Source: Nitrospinae bacterium RIFCSPLOWO2_12_FULL_45_22 (GTDB lineage: Bacteria; 2-12-FULL-45-22). From it: DNA of 6,740 nt. The stretch covers positions 1-6,740 of the forward strand of contig MHDQ01000269.1 of assembly GCA_001803565.1 (NCBI GenBank). The letters are read 5' to 3'. Both the position numbers and the translations under genes were made by a program. Positions 1 to 5,424 of this stretch are shown piece after piece (position 1 is the first letter of the stretch; the number at the start of each line of letters is the position of its first letter). A model generated the notes under the pieces. It ran no database searches, was not told where the DNA came from, and worked only from the letters and a program-made list of their open reading frames with translations.

Positions 1-1
1 G

Positions 2-1009
2 AGGTCAGCCTGGTCTCTGGGCAGATTTTTGCTGGACCATTTCATTACCGTTGTACCACCCCAGATGCTACATGCAGACATCTGGTATCGAGGCACAGCC
101 GATGCGGTTTATCAGAATCTTAATCTGATTGAGGACTTTTGTCCTGATCTGGTAGCAGTGTTTGGCGCGGATCATATCTACCGTATGGACATCAGGCAAA
201 TGATCAGGTTTCATCTAGATAAAGAGGCCGAGGTAACAGTAGCGGCCCGACCGGTACCTATCGGCCAAGCCGCTTCCTTTGGCATTATAGGTATTAATAC
301 CGACCAAAGGGTAGTAGATTTTCAAGAAAAACCGGAAAGGCCAAAACCCCTTCCCCAAGACCCTTCCCTGGCTTTTTCCTCTATGGGAAACTATATATTT
401 AACCGGGAAGTGTTGGCCCGCACTTTGAAAGAGGACGCTCACCGGAGTACAGAGCATGATTTTGGCAGGACCATCCTCCCTCAACTCCTCTCTAAAGCCC
501 AGGTCTTTGCTTATAACTTTCTACAGAATGAGATGCCTGGCTGTAAAGAATATGAGGAGAAGGGATATTGGCGCGATGTAGGGTCTATCGAGACTTACTG
601 GGAAGCTCACATGGACCTATTAGGCCCTAGACCATGGTTTGATTTAAATAATCTACAATGGCCCCTAATGACCATGGAATTTGCCGGGCCACCAGCCAAG
701 ATTACCCGAGGAGAAGTGGAAGATTCTATCCTCGGTGAAGGATGTTTTATACGGGGCGGTAAAGTCAGCAGGTCAGTATTAGGACGAGGAGTCGTAGTAG
801 AAGAGGATAGCCTGATAGAAGACTCTATAGTTATGGACTTTTGCCAGATAAGCAAAGGAGCCAGGGTACGAAAGACCGTTATAGATCGCTATAATATCAT
901 TGAGGGCCAGGATCAGATCGGATATGAACCAGAAAGGGATAAAGAGAGATTCTTTTTGGACCCTTCAGGAATAGTGGTCATCCCTCGCGGCAAAACCCGG
1001 CAGTTGTAG
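2..1009 (+). CDS. glgC: Glucose-1-phosphate adenylyltransferase (ADP-glucose pyrophosphorylase), 5' partial
   Basis: GlgC makes ADP-glucose from glucose-1-phosphate and ATP, the committed step of bacterial glycogen synthesis in the cytoplasm. The frame is open from base 2 and the gene starts outside the window. About 335 residues are visible against roughly 400-430 for the family, so around 85 N-terminal residues, including the glycine-rich nucleotide-binding loop, are missing. Seen in order: WYRGTADAV (about residue 28), GADHIYRMD, PVPI, the sugar-phosphate motif EKPE, SMGNYIF, and YWRDVGSIETYW. After these come isoleucine-rich hexad repeats typical of the C-terminal left-handed beta-helix (DSIL, RSVL, DSIV, KTVI). 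The GADHIY form replaces the enterobacterial GDHIY form; both occur in the family. The TTG at 29 is internal, not a start. The last 45 bp overlap the convergent glycosyltransferase gene, and no terminator hairpin was seen after the stop. Family assignment is near certain; allosteric type cannot be judged. Confidence 0.94.
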   Translation, partial: RSAWSLGRFLLDHFITVVPPQMLHADIWYRGTADAVYQNLNLIEDFCPDLVAVFGADHIYRMDIRQMIRFHLDKEAEVTVAARPVPIGQAASFGIIGINTDQRVVDFQEKPERPKPLPQDPSLAFSSMGNYIFNREVLARTLKEDAHRSTEHDFGRTILPQLLSKAQVFAYNFLQNEMPGCKEYEEKGYWRDVGSIETYWEAHMDLLGPRPWFDLNNLQWPLMTMEFAGPPAKITRGEVEDSILGEGCFIRGGKVSRSVLGRGVVVEEDSLIEDSIVMDFCQISKGARVRKTVIDRYNIIEGQDQIGYEPERDKERFFLDPSGIVVIPRGKTRQL

Positions 1010-2647
1010 GCTTTTCCTGTTAGAGATAAGAATGGCCTTCCCCTCTTGGTCTACAATAAATCCAAAATCCGCTATATAGTCCCTTACCTTTTCATAATCT
1101 TTCTTATTTATCAAGCAATAAACCTGCTCTTTGGATGCCAAATACTGTCGCAACTCTTCCTTAGACTCTATCACCCGCCCCTGACGGCCACTATAAAAAA
1201 TGGCTGATTCCCGTAAGTGCTTATAGAATACTATCTTTTCTCCCGCTGGGACAAGCTGCCCCAGTTTTATAGCCACTCTTTTTACCGATTTGGATTGAGA
1301 TACAATAGGGAAGCCATAATAGATAAATATCAGAGTGGTTACTAAAATAAATATTAAGTTAATCAGGAAGAGCCCCTTTTTCTTATCTTTAATCAAAAAA
1401 AAGATATGGGAGGCACCAGTAGATATAAGCGCCAGGAGGGAAATTATAATAGTCTGGATTAATAAGGGCTGGGGGATATAGGGTAGAGGATGGTAATGTA
1501 GGTATATGAGCAGAAATAAAGGGGCTGGTAGGTAAGAGATTAATAAAAGCCAGGAAGATAGGCGGATACCTTTATTGAGGTTATTGCCGGCTGGAACCGC
1601 CATGAATAAATAATTATACCAGAATCGCCCTAACATAAGGGCTAAGGCAGGGTAGAGGGGCAGGAGATAAGGCCATTGCTTGGCCTTGGCTAAACTAAAA
1701 AAAAGAAATATTACCCCAAGCCAGAGGATTATAAATAGGCTGGCCCTCCTTTCTTTATCCCGGCTTTTTATTATAGTGGTCACCTGTGCAATCAAGGCAT
1801 TAGGCAAATAATATGTCCAGGGGATAAAGCTTATTGCTACTAAAGGAATATAATAGTAACTGGGTTGGCTATCCCCCGATGGGGGTGAGAAGAACCGGCC
1901 CAAATTTTGTTTAAAGAAAAAATGGCTGAAGAATTCTGGATTTTTTAATGTGACCAGAATATACCAGGGTAAGGATATCGCAAAAAATATTAATATCCCT
2001 TGCCTGGTAACTAGCTCTTTTAACTGACCTATCTTACCTACCAACAGCAAAAAAAGGATTATTATACCCATAGGCAATAAGAAGCCAATGGGCCCTTTAG
2101 CTAATACCCCAAAACCCATCGAAAGATAGAGGAGGAGAAGACAGGTATTGCTCCGCTCCTCTTTAAGATAAAAGAGATAAAAACATAAGAGCGAGAGGCT
2201 GATAAAGAAGGAAAGACCAATATCATGTACTACACTTTGAGATAAGGCTAGATAGATGCCGGTTGTAGCCAGGATAATACCAGCCAGGAAACCCGTTTCT
2301 CTATTGTAGAGATATTTCCCGAGATAAAATACTACTAGTACCCCGCCTAAACCCAATATGGCGGCCGGTAGCCGGGCAGCAAGCTCATTAACACCCAAAA
2401 ATAGAAAAGATAAGCTTACCAACCAATAATGTAGGATGGGTTTATCAAAAAATTTCTCACCATTAAACCGGGGGGTGATCCAGTCTCCGGTCTCTAAAAT
2501 CTCTTTAGAAACCTGGGCATGCATCCCTTCATCAGGCTCCCAGAGGGGGCGATTATTATTAAAGGGGAAAAAGAATAAAAATAGGGAGAAAAGGATTAAA
2601 AAAATAAGGGGGCAAAAATCATACTGCCATACAATCTTCCAGGTCAT
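965..2647 (-). CDS. ArnT/PMT-like integral membrane glycosyltransferase (GT-C fold)
   Basis: This 560-residue, strongly hydrophobic protein has about ten or more predicted membrane segments. Its N-terminus matches the ArnT/dolichol-phosphate-mannosyltransferase-like family: one membrane helix (about residues 11-28), then a first periplasmic loop with WEPDEG (Asp39/Glu40, the acidic catalytic pair of GT-C enzymes), SKEILETGDWITPRFNG and the family signature DKPILHYW (Lys69). A later FFSPPSG...YYYIPL...PW stretch is also typical. Such enzymes move a sugar from a polyprenyl-phosphate carrier to a lipid or protein on the outer face of the inner membrane. The acceptor (lipid A, other glycolipid or protein) cannot be read from sequence, so no symbol is given. 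The ATG at 2647 is fixed by an in-frame TAA just upstream (2651-2653), but no clear Shine-Dalgarno precedes it. The C-terminal soluble part (about 440-560) ends in codons overlapping glgC by 45 bp. Confidence 0.85.
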   Translation of the reverse strand: MTWKIVWQYDFCPLIFLILFSLFLFFFPFNNNRPLWEPDEGMHAQVSKEILETGDWITPRFNGEKFFDKPILHYWLVSLSFLFLGVNELAARLPAAILGLGGVLVVFYLGKYLYNRETGFLAGIILATTGIYLALSQSVVHDIGLSFFISLSLLCFYLFYLKEERSNTCLLLLYLSMGFGVLAKGPIGFLLPMGIIILFLLLVGKIGQLKELVTRQGILIFFAISLPWYILVTLKNPEFFSHFFFKQNLGRFFSPPSGDSQPSYYYIPLVAISFIPWTYYLPNALIAQVTTIIKSRDKERRASLFIILWLGVIFLFFSLAKAKQWPYLLPLYPALALMLGRFWYNYLFMAVPAGNNLNKGIRLSSWLLLISYLPAPLFLLIYLHYHPLPYIPQPLLIQTIIISLLALISTGASHIFFLIKDKKKGLFLINLIFILVTTLIFIYYGFPIVSQSKSVKRVAIKLGQLVPAGEKIVFYKHLRESAIFYSGRQGRVIESKEELRQYLASKEQVYCLINKKDYEKVRDYIADFGFIVDQEGKAILISNRKSLQLPGFAARDDHYS

Positions 2648-2718
2648 ATATTAAAATTAGTAGTGATATAACGCAAGCCTAAAGGCATTGCCCTACAATG
2701 CTCTGCCAGGAAGCTTGC

Positions 2719-2733
2719 ATAATTCAGAATTAT
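2719..2733. repeat. AT-rich palindrome, 7-bp arms with a one-base centre
   Basis: ATAATTC-A-GAATTAT is a perfect inverted repeat. A T-run follows on the plus strand (2733-2738), but the stem holds only one G/C pair per arm, so it is too weak for an intrinsic terminator. It could be a protein-binding site, or chance in AT-rich DNA. Confidence 0.4.
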
Positions 2734-2829
2734 TTTTTGTAGCAGCTAAACTTCTACTATGCTATCTTGTTGAAATTCTTTTTGCAATACTAGAAAGTTA
2801 ATCTTGCAATTTTTATTAAAATTGTTAGA

Positions 2830-2878
2830 TTAGCAAACTTACTATGAGACCTTTTGCTTACCCAACCAGATTTGCTAA
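2830..2878. repeat. Spaced inverted repeat TTAGCAAA / TTTGCTAA
   Basis: TTAGCAAA (2830-2837) and its exact reverse complement TTTGCTAA (2871-2878) flank 33 bp, ending 53 bp before the DksA-like start codon. Arms this far apart fit two operator half-sites better than a strong hairpin. The match is seen directly; function is a guess. Confidence 0.35.
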
Positions 2879-2931
2879 CCCATAAGGTTATGACTAATCC
2901 ATTCTGATAATACGGAGAGGTAGACTAAGAT

Positions 2932-3657
2932 ATGGACAAAAAGACTTTAGAAAGTTTTAAAGAGCTACTCCTTAAAGAACGGGAAAGACTAGCTGTAGAG
3001 GCGGAGAAAGCTAATAAAGAGTTCCAGATTTTAGGAGAGGATAGACCTATTGAGAGCGAAGAAAAGGCCAGTGTAAATATTGTCCTGGATGTATTGGCTA
3101 AACTAAGAGACCAGGGGAACAAAGAGTTAAAAGGTATAGAAGATGCCCTAACTAAAATCGAAGCTGGCGCCTATGGTATGTGCGAGGAGTGTGGTAAAAA
3201 TATCTCCGAGGCAAGGCTAAAGGTTTTACCTACAGCCCGGCTCTGTATAAATTGTAAAGAGATAATAGAAAAACGAGAAAAAATTGATTTGCTCCCCGAG
3301 AAGATTAAAGCTCCACAAAAAGTCTCTCTGGAAGAATATACGAACCTGTCTGATGAAGACCTAACAGAAACAATTTTTGAGCAGCTAGAAGAAGATGGAC
3401 GGGTAGATACTAGCAATCTTGAGGTCCTTGTCCAGGCTGGAAGAGTATTCCTCTCTGGCTCTGTTAGTTCCGAAGCAGATAGGCAGATAATCCTTCAATT
3501 AATCCCTGATAATATAGGGATAACCGATGTAGAAGATAAGCTGGAAGTAGCAGAATCTATCTACATTGCTGATGAAGCCGACTCCAAACCGCTTGATCAT
3601 CTTGAACTGGATGATGATCTTGAAGAGATAGATGAAGAAGACTTAGACCTTGACTAA
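2932..3657 (+). CDS. DksA/TraR-type C4 zinc-finger protein fused to a BON domain
   Basis: This 241-residue protein has no signal peptide. Residues 1-80 form a charged, helical, probable coiled-coil region. Residues 81-117 carry the DksA/TraR zinc finger, C84-x2-C87-x17-C105-x2-C108, with the family contexts YGMCEECG and PTARLCINCK. After a linker, residues about 139-207 read as a BON domain (DLTETIFEQLEEDGRVD, then VFLSGSVSSEADRQ and a closing DVEDKLEV). The tail (214-241) has 16 Asp/Glu among 28 residues. DksA-like proteins enter the secondary channel of RNA polymerase and alter promoter output. Counting back from the first zinc Cys, the E. coli tip residues D71/D74/A76 correspond without gaps to E41/E44/A46. 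E. coli DksA is about 150 residues, so the BON domain and tail are extra. GGAGAGG (2914-2920) lies 11 bp before the ATG, a slightly long gap. Zinc-finger call is firm, BON call good, cellular role inferred. Confidence 0.85.
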   Translation: MDKKTLESFKELLLKERERLAVEAEKANKEFQILGEDRPIESEEKASVNIVLDVLAKLRDQGNKELKGIEDALTKIEAGAYGMCEECGKNISEARLKVLPTARLCINCKEIIEKREKIDLLPEKIKAPQKVSLEEYTNLSDEDLTETIFEQLEEDGRVDTSNLEVLVQAGRVFLSGSVSSEADRQIILQLIPDNIGITDVEDKLEVAESIYIADEADSKPLDHLELDDDLEEIDEEDLDLD

Positions 3658-3659
3658 TC

Positions 3660-5120
3660 TCAATTACTTTCCATAAAGCTTTCCAATATCATTTTGCGTA
3701 GAGGGTTTTTTAGTTTTTTTAAGGCCAATTGCTCAATCTGCCTGATCCTTTCCCTACTAACGCCCATGATATTCCCTATCTCCTGGAGGGTATGCTCCGT
3801 TGTACCAGCAATACCGAAACGCATCTTAACCACCTGCTCTTCCCGGGGGGTGAGAGTAGACAGGACTTTCTTTACTTGCCGAGAGAGGTCTAGCCTGATA
3901 ATTGTTTCCGCAGGAGAATCTATCTTCTTATCTCTAACAAAATCCCCTAAACAGCTATCCTCATTACCTACCGGTGTTTCCAGAGAAAGGGGGTTTTTTG
4001 ACATCCTTAAGAGGTCCCGTACCTCCTCTGGAGTCAAATCAATCCCCTTAGCCACTTCGTTAATATGAGGTTCTCTACCCAATCCTTTCCATAGCTGATG
4101 GTACACACCGATTACTTTTTTTATTATTTCGGTTATATATACCGGGACCCTGATAGTTCTCGATTGTTCCGCAATAGCCCTCATTATGGACTGTCTAATC
4201 CACCAGATAGCATAAGTACTAAATTTATAGCCCTTCTTATAATCAAACTTCTCTGCGGCCTTTATTAATCCTATGTTACCTTCTTGAGCCAGATCCAGAA
4301 ATTTTACTCCGTGGTTAGTATAACGCTTTGCAATCATCAATACTAATCTTAGGTTCGACTCTACTAGCTTGTTTTTAGCTTCTCTAGCCTTTGCTTCTGC
4401 CCTCTCTATAGCCACCAGAGTAGCTTCTAAATCTTTTTGATTGGCTTGGTTATTAGAAGAGCCTAGGTTCTGGGTTTTTAATTGAACATTAATTTCTCTC
4501 AATCTCTGGCTAATACGGTCTATTTGTTCTTTCTTAAGATCCAATGCGCGCAATAACGCTAATAATCTCTCTTCGTTGCGCAAAAGGTTTGCCTTAAGCC
4601 TCTTGTATTCTTTTGCATCTCTTGTAGCTCTATTTATAGGCTTATTAATAATAAGCTTTTTTGTTTTATTGCTTTTATAAAGCCGATCTATCTTCCTCAG
4701 CGCTGCCTTAAAACTTTTTATATCCGCTATCCCATCTACTTCAGTTGTCCCAACGAGATTTTCTAAACGCTCCTCCCCCTTCTCGATCTTGTCTCCAAGT
4801 TTCAAAATCTCATCAATGGCATAAGGAGATGATAAAACAGCCCTTCTGATCTCCTCCTCTCCCTCCTCTTTTCTCCTGCCTAATTCACGCTCATCATTCT
4901 TGGTCAGTAGAGGATATTTCATCATTTCCTGAAAGTAGTGCGTATAGGGAGAACCCCTATATCCTTTAACCGGTTCCGCAGGTATGTCTTCAGTATCCAC
5001 CTCTTCGCTATTAGAAAATAATTCAGAAATATCTCCCTTCTCGTCTGACTGAAGCCCCTCTTCGGAAGAGACTTGTTCTTCTAAGTCTTCTTTTTCAGCT
5101 AAGTAAAAACTTATGCCCAT
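3660..5120 (-). CDS. rpoD: RNA polymerase sigma-70 family factor, RpoD/SigA-like
   Basis: This is the promoter-recognition subunit of RNA polymerase, with all of regions 1.2 to 4.2. Counting from the longest frame (GTG at 5168, 502 residues), region 1.2 is near 73-105 ([10 protein letters not shown]...[11 protein letters not shown]). A long charged non-conserved region spans about 106-265. Region 2 is 266-340 ([43 protein letters not shown]), region 3 about 341-420 with finger GDFVRD, and region 4 about 430-500 ([14 protein letters not shown], helix-turn-helix ending [16 protein letters not shown]). The position equal to E. coli T440 is Met (RQSIMRAI). Before region 1.2 there is only a short acidic stretch, not a recognisable region 1.1. 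Start chosen at 5120 because AAGGA lies a few bases upstream; ATG 5138 and GTG 5168 are alternatives without a good site. A near-consensus promoter lies upstream. Full set of domains favours the primary sigma, but a group 2 factor is possible. Confidence 0.88.
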   Translation of the reverse strand: MGISFYLAEKEDLEEQVSSEEGLQSDEKGDISELFSNSEEVDTEDIPAEPVKGYRGSPYTHYFQEMMKYPLLTKNDERELGRRKEEGEEEIRRAVLSSPYAIDEILKLGDKIEKGEERLENLVGTTEVDGIADIKSFKAALRKIDRLYKSNKTKKLIINKPINRATRDAKEYKRLKANLLRNEERLLALLRALDLKKEQIDRISQRLREINVQLKTQNLGSSNNQANQKDLEATLVAIERAEAKAREAKNKLVESNLRLVLMIAKRYTNHGVKFLDLAQEGNIGLIKAAEKFDYKKGYKFSTYAIWWIRQSIMRAIAEQSRTIRVPVYITEIIKKVIGVYHQLWKGLGREPHINEVAKGIDLTPEEVRDLLRMSKNPLSLETPVGNEDSCLGDFVRDKKIDSPAETIIRLDLSRQVKKVLSTLTPREEQVVKMRFGIAGTTEHTLQEIGNIMGVSRERIRQIEQLALKKLKNPLRKMILESFMESN

Positions 5121-5237
5121 ATCTTCCTTTTTCCACATCTTATTCTTATTAACTATTCTCCCCCCCACCTATTATTAAATTTTTTGTTTATTTTTAAAAC
5201 CTTTTCTTATATAATAAACAGAATAGCTTCCCCTGAG

Positions 5238-5263
5238 ACAAAGAAAGCCTGCTCTTTGCAGGC
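5238..5263 (-). terminator. Terminator-like hairpin in the sigma-gene leader (possible attenuator)
   Basis: Read on the minus strand, GCCTGC (5263-5258), a five-base loop AAAGA and GCAGGC (5252-5247) form a perfect six-bp, GC-rich stem. It is followed directly by TTTCTTTGT (5246-5238). It lies about 34-59 bases into the transcript expected from the promoter at 5303-5331 and well before the start codon. Stem and U-rich run are short, so it may be leaky or only a structural element. Confidence 0.4.
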
Positions 5264-5270
5264 CTGCAAA
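5255..5270. repeat. 16-bp perfect palindrome TTTGCAGGCCTGCAAA
   Basis: This is a perfect, uninterrupted palindrome in the leader of the sigma gene, roughly +27 to +42 from the inferred start. As DNA it could be an operator for a dimeric regulator. As RNA it can fold as a six-bp stem with a GGCC loop, using the same bases as one arm of the neighbouring terminator-like hairpin, so the two folds exclude each other. Confidence 0.5.
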
Positions 5271-5285
5271 AGTATTAAAAACACG

Positions 5286-5303
5286 TACTATAAACTTATA
5301 GTA
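5286..5303. promoter_or_regulatory. Dyad TACTATAA-AC-TTATAGTA over the probable transcription start
   Basis: Two perfect 8-bp arms (5286-5293 and 5296-5303) flank a two-base centre. The dyad begins on the last base of the minus-strand -10 box and covers the expected start near 5296, the classic place for a repressor operator. AT-richness makes chance occurrence possible, and no regulator gene is adjacent to suggest which protein would bind. Confidence 0.4.
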
Positions 5304-5331
5304 TTATACTACAATTCTTCCTAAGAGTCAA
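5303..5331 (-). promoter_or_regulatory. Near-consensus sigma-70 promoter driving the sigma-factor gene
   Basis: On the minus strand, TTGACT (5331-5326) and a perfect TATAAT (5308-5303) are separated by exactly 17 bp, 11 of 12 consensus bases. Transcription should start near 5296, giving a leader of about 175 nt to the ATG at 5120. It points toward the sigma gene and away from the TPI/GAPDH-like gene, for which no comparable promoter was found. Confidence 0.8.
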
Positions 5332-5424
5332 CCTTTTATTTAATTTTTTTATTAATTTTTCTCTTCATTTGACTTGCCTTTTGAAAGGAAGAAGTTTTAC
5401 CTAGTTGAAAAGGAGGAAAAATAT

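Larger units (their letters stand above)
2648..2931. other. Divergent intergenic region between glycosyltransferase and DksA-like genes
   Basis: These 284 bp separate two divergently read genes, so promoters for both should lie here, yet no close match to a sigma-70 promoter was found on either strand. The best plus-strand candidate, TTGCAA (2804-2809) with TAGATT (2826-2831) at 16 bp, matches only four of six bases in each box. The region is AT-rich and holds several inverted repeats: GCAAGC/GCTTGC at 2673-2678 and 2713-2718, and the two listed separately. No tRNA-like or coding pattern was seen. Confidence 0.5.

Noticed and set aside
29-31. TTG at 29 as the start of glgC
   Set aside because: The frame is open upstream to the window edge and the conserved N-terminal domain is missing, so the gene begins outside the window.
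2436-2654. Plus-strand open frame of 72 codons
   Set aside because: It is antisense to the conserved N-terminal catalytic loop of the glycosyltransferase; the composition follows from that gene.
2719-2738. Palindrome followed by a T-run as an intrinsic terminator
   Set aside because: The stem is nearly all A/T, and no plus-strand gene ends just upstream, so there is nothing for it to terminate.
2648-2931. A tRNA or structured RNA gene in the intergenic region
   Set aside because: Short inverted repeats occur, but no cloverleaf, T-loop sequence or known riboswitch core could be recognised.
5369-5400. TTGACT at 5369-5374 as the promoter of the TPI/GAPDH-like gene
   Set aside because: No acceptable -10 box lies 16-18 bp downstream; the only T-rich hexamer (TTTTAC) is at 20 bp and matches poorly.
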